Origin: Paraburkholderia xenovorans LB400 | GTDB taxonomy: Bacteria > Pseudomonadota > Gammaproteobacteria > Burkholderiales > Burkholderiaceae | Direction of reading: 5' to 3' | Length of the DNA: 64,000 bases | Assembly: GCF_000013645.1 (NCBI RefSeq) | Contig: NC_007951.1 | Location: forward strand, 2,914,001-2,978,000 | Part shown: positions 1-7,663 of the stretch, in pieces | How the letters are laid out: the number at the start of each line of letters is the position of its first letter | How positions within the stretch are numbered: position 1 is the stretch's first letter | Program-made: the position numbers and the translations under genes | Notes under the pieces: model-generated | What the model was told of the DNA's origin: nothing | What the model saw: the letters and a program-made list of their open reading frames with translations, nothing else | Databases searched by the model: none

Positions 1-2
1 AT

Positions 3-191
3 CTATCTGATGACGTTCTACGCGCGTACGCCTCGCAAATTGCGGCCGCGACCGAGAACACCTACGAGGAAACGTTGAAAAAACTGAAGTTGATGTTGGC
101 ATCGCATGCCAAGGAATGGCGAGCATTTCTGTCCGCTCAAGGGCAACAGAGCTTCCTGAACAACTGGATGGATGGAGGACGCTATGGCTGA
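3..191 (+). CDS. C-terminal end of an unidentified protein (partial)
   Basis: An open frame runs in from the left edge without a start and ends at TGA 189-191. The 62 visible residues are Ala/Lys/Glu-rich and probably helical, with the tail ending in GGRYG. The stop overlaps the start of the next gene by 8 bases, so the two are probably co-transcribed and translationally coupled. I do not recognise the family from this fragment. Its tight coupling to the XRE-ImmA/IrrE gene and the PIN gene suggests a third member of the same module, which is inference only. Confidence 0.6.
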   Translation, partial: LSDDVLRAYASQIAAATENTYEETLKKLKLMLASHAKEWRAFLSAQGQQSFLNNWMDGGRYG

Positions 192-1374
192 TTTGAATGA
201 GCTGACCGCACAGGAAATAGGACGCCGCCTGCGAATAGCGCGAGAGAACGCTGCCATTCGACAAGAGGATGCGGCCCAGATCATCGGCGTTTCCCGACCC
301 ACGCTCGTATCCATCGAGAAGGGCGTACGCCGCGTGCGTATTCAGGAAATCCAGTTACTCGGCCGCCACTACGGCGTATCGGTGAACGCCCTGCTCCGCC
401 GGGAAGCCGTCCACGTCGACTTAGTGCCTCGCTTTCGCAAATTGCGTGAGACAGAGGACGCGCAAACCGCTGAAGCCATTCGGCTATTCAACGACTTGAT
501 TAAGGCGGATGTAGAAATGGAGAACATACTCGGCATCCAGCGCCGACGAAATTACCCACCGGAGCGCGGCCTCAATGAGGGCGACGTCACGGCACTCGCC
601 GAAAAGCATGCAAAGGAATTGCGCGACTGGCTTGGTCTTGGCCCGGGACCGATCGCCGACATTTTTTCGGTAATCGAGCTGGATCTCGGCATACGCTTGT
701 ATCAACGTCGCCTTGCTTCCAACTCGAAGATTGCGGGCCTCTTTAGCTACGATGAAAACATTGGTGCCTGCATTCTTCTCAACGCTAGCCATCCACTACC
801 CCGGCGCATCCAGTCCGCGGCGCATGAGCTCGGTCACTTCTATGGCACGCGTCAGACTCCGGAGGTGCTCGAAGAAGATGAGAAATTTCTGTCACGCGAC
901 GAACGCTACGCCAATGCTTTTGGTCGTGCCTTCCTGACGCCGGCCGAAAGTTTCTCGGAAAGCTTCGGCCAATTGAAGCAAATTACCGGCAAGACGACCC
1001 GGCGTCTAATAATTCTCCTGGCCCAACAGTACAACATATCGCGGCAGGCGTGCTGCCTCCGGCTCGAGGAATTAGGACTTGCCAAGAAAGGTACCTGGGT
1101 CTGGTTCGAAAACAATGGCGGCATCACCGATGAGCACGCTCGGGAGGTTCTCGGCGAAATGACTGAACGCCGAGATCCTGCGAAAAGCGATGCCGACCGC
1201 CCCATCTCCCACCGCCTGAGCCTGATGGCACATGCTGCCTGGAAACGCGAATTGATGTCGGAAGGACAATTGGCGGAGCTACTGAAGCTAGGCCGAGTGG
1301 AGGTACGCGGCATTATCGATCAAATCGAGCTTGAGGAAAGGGATACGGATGAACTGCTCAAGCTCCCGGATTGA
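184..1374 (+). CDS. XRE-family regulator fused to ImmA/IrrE metallopeptidase
   Basis: Protein of 396 residues. Residues about 10-70 form a Cro/C1-type helix-turn-helix (IGVSRPTLVSIEKG core). Residues about 150-290 are an ImmA/IrrE-type zinc metallopeptidase domain with the H214-E-L-G-H218 motif. Family members of this fusion type typically bind DNA and cleave a repressor or antitoxin under stress. ATG 184 is preferred over ATG 172 because GGAGG lies at 174-178, five bases upstream. The gene overlaps the partial upstream gene and the following PIN gene, suggesting one operon. Together with the PIN protein it resembles toxin-antitoxin or defence-associated modules, although the target is unknown. 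Confidence 0.85.
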   Translation: MADLNELTAQEIGRRLRIARENAAIRQEDAAQIIGVSRPTLVSIEKGVRRVRIQEIQLLGRHYGVSVNALLRREAVHVDLVPRFRKLRETEDAQTAEAIRLFNDLIKADVEMENILGIQRRRNYPPERGLNEGDVTALAEKHAKELRDWLGLGPGPIADIFSVIELDLGIRLYQRRLASNSKIAGLFSYDENIGACILLNASHPLPRRIQSAAHELGHFYGTRQTPEVLEEDEKFLSRDERYANAFGRAFLTPAESFSESFGQLKQITGKTTRRLIILLAQQYNISRQACCLRLEELGLAKKGTWVWFENNGGITDEHAREVLGEMTERRDPAKSDADRPISHRLSLMAHAAWKRELMSEGQLAELLKLGRVEVRGIIDQIELEERDTDELLKLPD

Positions 1375-2005
1375 TATCGTGAACCAATGGGTTCTCGACA
1401 CCAGCGTACTAATTAACCTTCACGCGTGCAAATATGGTGAACGAATCCTCTCGGCAATCCCGAACGACATTCTCGTTCCAGAAATTGTCGCAGGAGAACT
1501 GGAACATGAGAGAAGCCGTAAAAATGGCGAGTACAGCTTTCTGCGAGCGCTTGTGGCAGATCGAATCGTTACGGTCGTCAGCCTGACCGATGCCGAGTAT
1601 CCAATGTTTCACGAACTTACATCGACATCTCCGTCGCTGGACGATGGTGAGGCCGCGACGATTGCGATCGCCGCCTCCAGACAACTTCGGCCGGTTATTG
1701 ATGAACGAAGGGGGCGAACACGCGCCAGCACACTGCTGCCAGCGTTAGTGCCGCACTGGTCGCTAGACCTCCTTCGGCATCCGACGGTCATCGCCACACT
1801 TGGTCTCCAACATGCTGTAGACGCGCTATATCACGCCCTACGCGACGGTCGCATGCGGATTCCCTCGGAAAGTGCGGATGACGTTATCGCACTCATAGGC
1901 GTGGAGCGGTCGCGCGACTGCACGTGCCTCCCTGGGTACCGCGAACGATTTTTTGACAGTCAGAACCATAAAGATGGTGACTTCACCGCGTTGACGGCGC
2001 GCTAA
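1349..2005 (+). CDS. PIN-domain protein
   Basis: A 218-residue protein whose N-terminus reads VLDTSVLINLH, the first acidic motif of a PIN-like ribonuclease fold. Further acidic positions occur in the SLDDGEAATIAIA segment and in VIDERRGR, as expected for the metal-binding site. PIN proteins are usually RNases and often toxins. The C-terminal 80 residues are not recognised. The start at ATG 1349 is chosen because GAGGAAAGG at about 1333-1341 lies just upstream, and ATG 1331 has no good ribosome site. It overlaps the end of the XRE-ImmA/IrrE gene by 26 bases, indicating co-expression. Confidence 0.75.
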   Translation: MNCSSSRIDIVNQWVLDTSVLINLHACKYGERILSAIPNDILVPEIVAGELEHERSRKNGEYSFLRALVADRIVTVVSLTDAEYPMFHELTSTSPSLDDGEAATIAIAASRQLRPVIDERRGRTRASTLLPALVPHWSLDLLRHPTVIATLGLQHAVDALYHALRDGRMRIPSESADDVIALIGVERSRDCTCLPGYRERFFDSQNHKDGDFTALTAR

Positions 2006-2295
2006 AAATGACTATCACGTCAGCTTTTCACCCACGTCGATCGGCCTTTACAAGCGCATACGGCGGGCAGGCCGATGTCGAGATGGGCGAGCGGAAAGCA
2101 AGGTGATTATCTTCGCGCTCAGGCCGTTGAAAGACGCCTCAGGAAGTACGCCGCGCACGCCTTCTCGGAGTCTTTGCTATTCCGTCCCTATGGTAGGATG
2201 AATTTGTCCGAAGAATTGATTTTATCCCCAATGTCGCTCGATACACTCACCGAAACTACCGAAGCCAGTCCGTCCGTTGAGCATCGCTCTCCTAG

Positions 2296-3630
2296 CAGGC
2301 TGTTGAAATAGCTTCCGCCATGGTCATCGGACCGGGAGCGGTAAACGTTGAAACAAGGAAGCGGACAACACTGAGACCGAAGCGATGCGCGGAGCGGACG
2401 GCTACACCGAGACGATGTTTACGATGGCAAGGCTGGATGACTTCGTGCCGGCCAATCACCCGCTGCGCCCGATTCGCATTTGGCTGAACGACGCACTCAA
2501 GCGCATGGACCCGGTGTTCGCTCGGATGTACGAGAGCGACGCGAAGGGTGGCCGCCCGAGCATCGCCCCGGAGAAATTGATTCGCGCGTTGCTGTTGCAG
2601 GTGCTGTATTCGATTCGAAGCGAACGCATGCTGATGGAGCAAATCTCCTACAACATGCTGTTTCGCTGGTTCGTCGGCCTTTCGATGGACGATGCGGTGT
2701 GGGACCACTCGACCTTCAGCAAGAACCGTGACCGGCTGCTCGAGCACGACGTCATCGTTGAACTGTTCAACGAGACGGTTGAGTCGGCGCATGCGCGCGG
2801 TTATCTGTCGGGCGAGCATTTCAGCGTGGACGGCACGCTGATTCAGGCGTGGGCCGGGCACAAGAGCTTCGTGAGCAAGAACAAGTCGGATGACGATGCG
2901 CCGCCTGATGGCGGTGCGCGTGAGCGCGAGAACTGGCACGGTGAGAAGCGTAGCAACGAGACCCACGAATCGAGCACGGACAGCCAGGCGAAGCTGTTTC
3001 GCAAGAGCCGGCGCACTGGTGCGCTGCTTTGCTACATCGGGCACCTGCTGACGGATAACCGGCATGGTCTGGTGGTGAACGCGCAAGTGACGCAGGCCAG
3101 CGGTACGGCCGAACGCGACGCTGCGGCTCAAATGCTCGCGGACGCGGCGCAAGTTGCCAGCGCCCCCATTACTGTGGGGGCGGACAGGAATTACGACACG
3201 GCGGGCTTCGTGGCGAGTTGCCGCGCCAATCGTGTGACGCCGCACGTGGCGCAAAACGACGGCCGCGCGGGTGGCTCGGCGATTGACGCTCGGACGACAC
3301 GCTGGGCTGGCTACGCCATCAGCCAGCGCAAGCGCAAATGCATTGAGCAGGTCTTCGGCTGGGGTAAGACAGTCGGCCGGATTCGTCAGGCGATGTATCG
3401 CGGCCGCGAGCGGGTCGAGCAGTTGTTCTTGCTGACACAGGCGGCCTACAACCTCACACGCATGCGTACGCTCGCGAACAGAACGGAGTAGAAGTGCAAA
3501 TCGGCGAGGAGACGGCATTGGTTCCACCTGAATTAAGGGCGCTCGCTATCAAATCGACACGAACCAAACCGACGCGATGGTTCTTTAGAAAGACATCCCT
3601 TGCGTCAGTGAAGTGTATTTCAACAGCCTG
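2296..3630 (+). mobile_element. IS5-family insertion sequence, complete
   Basis: The 1335-base element is bounded by perfect 15-base terminal inverted repeats, CAGGCTGTTGAAATA at 2296-2310 and its complement at 3616-3630. CTAG occurs directly outside both ends (2292-2295 and 3631-3634). That fits the 4-base YTAR-type target duplication typical of IS5-family elements. It carries one transposase gene and interrupts the large gene 2075-5405. Confidence 0.93.
2385..3491 (+). CDS. IS5-family transposase
   Basis: A 368-residue DDE transposase. The N-terminal region (about residues 1-110) carries the helical segment around GGRPSIAPEKLIRALLLQ that is common to IS5-type transposases. FSVDGTLIQAW at about residues 145-155 supplies the first catalytic Asp. 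GADRNYDTAGF near residue 268 supplies the second. The Glu is expected in the C-terminal IEQVFGWGKTVG segment near residue 320. Length and termini agree with an intact element. The gene lies wholly inside the inverted repeats and reads in the same direction as the gene it interrupts. Confidence 0.93.
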   Translation: MRGADGYTETMFTMARLDDFVPANHPLRPIRIWLNDALKRMDPVFARMYESDAKGGRPSIAPEKLIRALLLQVLYSIRSERMLMEQISYNMLFRWFVGLSMDDAVWDHSTFSKNRDRLLEHDVIVELFNETVESAHARGYLSGEHFSVDGTLIQAWAGHKSFVSKNKSDDDAPPDGGARERENWHGEKRSNETHESSTDSQAKLFRKSRRTGALLCYIGHLLTDNRHGLVVNAQVTQASGTAERDAAAQMLADAAQVASAPITVGADRNYDTAGFVASCRANRVTPHVAQNDGRAGGSAIDARTTRWAGYAISQRKRKCIEQVFGWGKTVGRIRQAMYRGRERVEQLFLLTQAAYNLTRMRTLANRTE

Positions 3631-3647
3631 CTAGTGGGGCAATCGTC

Positions 3648-5405
3648 GTGCGACCGGTCTCCGGAAATGTCAGACCTAGTGAGGATCTCCGCGCGATACA
3701 GGGGAGAGTCGTGGTTTGGTGGTTTGGCGGCGTAGTTCAGAACCGCCGCGATGAAAGCGTGCCCAAAGTCGCAGTGTTCCTCCGCACGCTCGACAAGGAC
3801 AATGTACCCCGAGCATGGCAGCAAATTAACGTGGCGTTGACCCACTTGGGCATTCTGCGCGTTGGGACGGTTTGGCAAAATGGAGTTCGTATTGGCAACG
3901 TTGAACAAGAAGATCTGCGTGCCGAGATCGAGTTTAATCCCGGGGAATGGAGTTTTACCTCGCCTGATGAGTGTTCGTATAAAGGTGAACCGAGCCCCCT
4001 GTCCAGTTCCGACTACCCGCTCCGGTATCAACGCGACAGGAATTGGTTGATGAGCTTCCGCTTGCCCAACGGCAGCAACCTTCTGGTCCCATGCATCGAG
4101 TTTTTGACCAGATGCTATGGCCGCTCCCAGGAAGTGCCTCGCATACTTACAACATATCGTTGGGAAGAAGCTGCGGACCGCTTTTTCGCTCCATTCGACC
4201 CGACAGCGGTCGAGCCAGGGTACTGGCCGATCAGATTACGCAAGCGTCTGCACAACGGCGACACGGTATTCCTCGCCCATGCATTGCACGACGATTTCGC
4301 GCGCAACGCAGCAAAGAGCATCTTCACCCAGATCAGGACTGCATTCAAACGCGGCGACTCGTACGCTTTCCCCAAAGTTGGCCCCTGGTTCTCGGGCACG
4401 GCAACAATCAAGGTCCGTGGCCATTGGATAAACAATGGCCAGACGTTTTTGGCTCTTCGCGTCGACGGCTTGACAGAGCCAAGCGGCATTCCACTACAGC
4501 GCGATAGGGAAAATTCGAACAAAGCGGAAAATCCGGCGACAGGCAGCGGCGTCGGAGAAGCGTGGAAAGGAGCACCGGGCCGTCACATCGTTCGCCCTCC
4601 AGAGATCGTGGACCTCACTGATGCTGATGCCCCGCAGTTCGGAGCCGCGTCGACCGACGTGGTCGAAGACGACTTCGAAGTATTGGGAGAAAAGCGGGTA
4701 GTTAAGGATTATCGCCGCTACCAAGCGGAAACATCCGCGGGGAAACGCAGCGATGGCGGCAATCCAGACTCGTTCTCAAGTGGAGAAGTCCGCGGTACCG
4801 GGACTGACACCGGCCATGCTTCCATTCACGCGCATGTGGCAATGGAATCCGAGGGTACACTACGTGACATATGGACGGCTCTCCGAAAACTACCAACGTC
4901 ACATCCCGATCAGGTTCGCAGCGTTGAATGGTACACGCACGAGAACGGTTTCAGAAGCAGCGAGCCACCGCAACTCGTTGCGCTTACACCGTTTGACAAA
5001 GACGACAAGGACATTACAACAAGGAAGCGCAACTGGCTTTTCTTCGATGTCGAAAACCGCCTTCCTCGCGGCATACTTGTAGCGCGCGTTGTTAGCCCCA
5101 AAAAGGTAATTTATATCATTGAAATACAGAGGCGCCCGCGAATTGCGAAAGCAGATGATGGCACGGAAACTGATGCAGAAGAAAGTTTCCAAGGTCTGGT
5201 TTTCGAGCTTCACGATGAACTTACGTTTCTCGACTGGCTGAATCAATTGCTGTCGGAGATTAGGCATGTCATCGGTATCGTCAAAAAACTGACAGCTCTA
5301 TGCCCTGGTAATGCTTTTTCGTTCAGGCACGTACGGTCCGGCGACAAGCATCCAGGTCAAGCTGCAGTGAGAAATGCTCTCGAGAAACTCGACATCAAAA
5401 TCTGA
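3648..5405 (+). CDS. Downstream fragment of the IS-split gene (585 codons)
   Basis: This is the part of the interrupted gene beyond the IS. It is open from GTG 3648, although the codons between 3635 and 3648 are in the same frame and belong to the original gene. An N-terminal part rich in Trp and Val (VVVWWFGGVV) is followed by a segment LLVPCIEFLTRCYGRS at about residues 165-180. A low-complexity linker spans about residues 280-400. The C-terminal domain of about 180 residues ends in HVRSGDKHPGQAAVRNAL. It may not be translated efficiently, since no clear ribosome site precedes 3648. Function unknown. Confidence 0.6.
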   Translation: MRPVSGNVRPSEDLRAIQGRVVVWWFGGVVQNRRDESVPKVAVFLRTLDKDNVPRAWQQINVALTHLGILRVGTVWQNGVRIGNVEQEDLRAEIEFNPGEWSFTSPDECSYKGEPSPLSSSDYPLRYQRDRNWLMSFRLPNGSNLLVPCIEFLTRCYGRSQEVPRILTTYRWEEAADRFFAPFDPTAVEPGYWPIRLRKRLHNGDTVFLAHALHDDFARNAAKSIFTQIRTAFKRGDSYAFPKVGPWFSGTATIKVRGHWINNGQTFLALRVDGLTEPSGIPLQRDRENSNKAENPATGSGVGEAWKGAPGRHIVRPPEIVDLTDADAPQFGAASTDVVEDDFEVLGEKRVVKDYRRYQAETSAGKRSDGGNPDSFSSGEVRGTGTDTGHASIHAHVAMESEGTLRDIWTALRKLPTSHPDQVRSVEWYTHENGFRSSEPPQLVALTPFDKDDKDITTRKRNWLFFDVENRLPRGILVARVVSPKKVIYIIEIQRRPRIAKADDGTETDAEESFQGLVFELHDELTFLDWLNQLLSEIRHVIGIVKKLTALCPGNAFSFRHVRSGDKHPGQAAVRNALEKLDIKI

Positions 5406-5785
5406 CAACAAGTCAATCCCCGCATTGCACAAATCAGCACAACATTGACCTGGCAAACTCCGACCACACTTTCGTGCCAAACAGAATGCAAAGGGTGCCG
5501 CACACGCCAGGCGACAGACACAGAAATCAACTTCACGCGAACTGCCGGAGCAGATAGAAACCTGAGCCCTCACCCCGTTAGATTGCGAATTGTTCGTTCT
5601 GTGCGCTACTGGATCGCACCCGGTCATCATCGTTCCCTGCGTGAACGCGCATGCCAGCCGGAAGCGGCAAGCATAGGCGATCGAGAGAAGCCGACCGGAT
5701 AGCTCTCAATAACCGCCGTAATCCTGATGCCAGAGCTAGATGCGCTCCAAGTCCTCGAACTTTTTGTTTTTTGAGATCGATGACC
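5406..5785. other. Intergenic region between convergent genes, no gene seen
   Basis: About 380 bases lie between the end of the IS-split gene (+) and the end of the UvrD-like gene (-). Short open frames here have no recognisable protein character. No strong hairpin with a U-tract was seen. Confidence 0.6.
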
Positions 5786-7663
5786 TCAATCCAGATGCTC
5801 CACTCCCCGTATTACGGCCTCGGGAAATAGATTCTTCCCGACGATCGCGGTGCGGGCCGCCGTGACATCAGGGGCGAAAACCACGACTGCCAAATCCTTC
5901 ACCGCTCGTGAGCAGCACACGTAAAAGAGGCGACGTGTTCGATCAAGTACGGATTCTTCATCTGAAGCAATCCTGGCTTCGTCGCTTTCCGAGAGCGGGA
6001 CGTACCCAAAATACTTTCCATAGGAATATTGCCGGAAGCCAGCTTCATCATCGTCAATCACGACCAGAACACGCTCAAACTGCGCACCTTTCACACCATG
6101 ATGGGTCGCGAACGGTGATTCCTCGGTGAAGTAGCGCCGGTAAGCCCAGAGTTCGTCGACACCGCACGCCAGGTACGCCTGAACGTTCTCGAATCCGCTG
6201 CTGCCGTCGTCTACCGGCTCGGCAACCAGATGCACGCCAAAGCGATCGTCGAGGCGCAACAGTTCGCTATCGCGCACAAGTGTCAAGACGTCTCGCACGG
6301 TCGCCTGCGATCCTTCCGCCAATAACGCCACAAGCCCGTCGAGCGCTTGTTGCAGCGCTCTAAGAACAGGTGCCGTCGCCTGTCCTCGAAGCCGCTCGGG
6401 CTCGAGTTTCGGGCTTTCGCTGCGCAAGACCGACATCACGGTGAACTGATCCCCCGCTCGCGCCGCGACGACAAGCGGGAGTATGTGCTGGGCAACCGGG
6501 CGGAGGGGCCAGGCTGTTCCATCGGTCAAACCCTCACTCAAGCTCATTGGGGCTCGGTCATTGAGCGCGGCATACAGATTGGGAAAGCCGAGCCGGGTGG
6601 CGGCCATGCGGTGCACCAGCACAAGCAGGCGCACATCGCCCTCCCGCATATCGCTTAGCCAGAGATCATCCCCGGTTTCGACCGCCAACCACCGCCGAAC
6701 AGCGGCGAGGTGCGCGCTCCGTTCACCGTCCGCCGGGAGGACGAACAGATTAGAGGAGCCAGCGACGGGTTGCTGGATGCCATCAACGGTCACTGTCCGA
6801 CCACGCACCTGCTCTAGGCGGTCGCCACCGGCGCGGATCGCATTGATGACCCCAAGTACTGATGTCGGGCAGCGGAAGTTCTCGGGTTTTGTGACCTCCG
6901 CCCAGCCGTCGTTCAACGGCACAGCGCCTGCTCCGCTCATATAGATCTTCTGCATGGGGTCACCGAAGAAACCAACGCAAAGATCAGGATGGTCCCCCGC
7001 GATTTGTCGTAGCGCCTCCACCACCTCCGGATTGGTGTCCTGGCTTTCATCGACGAAGATGTAGGGAAAGCGTTTAGCAACAAGAAGTCTCAGCAGTGGA
7101 TGCGAAGCGACACACGCTGGAGCAAGCTTAAGGATATCGTCGTGGCCGAGAATGCCCTCGGCGTAACTGCTGCCATTGCCGTAGACGAACTTCCCGACTC
7201 CACCGATTGCATCCAACTCGGCCTCCAGATCAGCAATCTCCTGTGCAAGACGCGCCTTCGTTCTCTCCTGCGTCCGGGGCCTGTCGTAATGTTCGCGTCG
7301 CTCCGCGATCTTCTCCTCGATACGGGTAGCGACCCAGGTCGCGATATCGATATGAAACGGCCGGATGATCGACCACAAGAAACTGTGGATCGTCGAAATG
7401 TGGAATAGCGGCGAGACGCCAACGTCGGCCACAATTTCACCGACAGCGACTTCGGTATATGTGATGCAGGCAATTTGCTGCCCCGCCCGACGCAGAGCGG
7501 GACCGCGTGTCTCGGCCAGATGCGCGATAGCCTTGACCAGCGAGGTCGTCTTCCCCGACCCTGCGCCGGCGACCATGACGAACGAGCGCGGCGGCATCCG
7601 ATCGAGACACGCCCGAACGTCCAGGTCGGCTTGCGTGTTGGGACTGCCAATGCGGCTCGTCAC
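5786..7663 (-). CDS. gajB: UvrD/Rep-like helicase, Gabija GajB-like
   Basis: A 625-residue superfamily-1 helicase. Walker A is GAGSGKTT at residues about 33-40. Motif II is YIFVDESQDTNP, motif III is FFGDPMQKIY, and motif V-like sequence is HHGVKGAQFERVLVV. Motif VI is LFYVCCSRAVKDLAV near the C-terminus. Its start overlaps the stop of the OLD-type nuclease gene by 4 bases (ATGA at 7660-7663), so the two are translationally coupled. An OLD-type TOPRIM nuclease next to a UvrD-like helicase is the arrangement of the Gabija anti-phage system and of class 2 OLD nucleases. In Gabija the GajB partner is thought to sense or act on DNA ends and activate GajA. It is somewhat longer than the best-known GajB (about 490 residues). 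Confidence 0.82.
   Translation of the reverse strand: MTSRIGSPNTQADLDVRACLDRMPPRSFVMVAGAGSGKTTSLVKAIAHLAETRGPALRRAGQQIACITYTEVAVGEIVADVGVSPLFHISTIHSFLWSIIRPFHIDIATWVATRIEEKIAERREHYDRPRTQERTKARLAQEIADLEAELDAIGGVGKFVYGNGSSYAEGILGHDDILKLAPACVASHPLLRLLVAKRFPYIFVDESQDTNPEVVEALRQIAGDHPDLCVGFFGDPMQKIYMSGAGAVPLNDGWAEVTKPENFRCPTSVLGVINAIRAGGDRLEQVRGRTVTVDGIQQPVAGSSNLFVLPADGERSAHLAAVRRWLAVETGDDLWLSDMREGDVRLLVLVHRMAATRLGFPNLYAALNDRAPMSLSEGLTDGTAWPLRPVAQHILPLVVAARAGDQFTVMSVLRSESPKLEPERLRGQATAPVLRALQQALDGLVALLAEGSQATVRDVLTLVRDSELLRLDDRFGVHLVAEPVDDGSSGFENVQAYLACGVDELWAYRRYFTEESPFATHHGVKGAQFERVLVVIDDDEAGFRQYSYGKYFGYVPLSESDEARIASDEESVLDRTRRLFYVCCSRAVKDLAVVVFAPDVTAARTAIVGKNLFPEAVIRGVEHLD

Larger units (their letters stand above)
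2075..5405 (+). pseudogene. Large unidentified gene split by an IS5-family element
   Basis: The frame starting at ATG 2075 runs into the left end of the IS at 2296. The frame resumes after 3634 and ends at 5405. Removing bases 2296-3634 (the IS plus one CTAG duplication) joins the two halves in the same frame, at CCT-AGT-GGG, giving a protein of about 660 residues. The 5' end is uncertain. ATG 2008, just after the PIN stop, opens another frame that ends at about 2106, so a small frameshift near 2095 may also be present. It is probably the last gene of the XRE-ImmA/IrrE-PIN operon. The family is not identified. The C-terminal half has a vague resemblance to TnsE-type transposition proteins, but no TnsABCD genes are present and I would not rely on it. 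Confidence 0.7.

Noticed and set aside
2292-3527. A 411-codon minus-strand open frame inside the IS5 element
   Set aside because: It is antisense to the transposase and has no recognisable domain.
3648-5405. Assignment as TnsE of a Tn7-like element
   Set aside because: Only a loose resemblance could be argued. No TnsA, B, C or D genes and no Tn7-type ends were seen.
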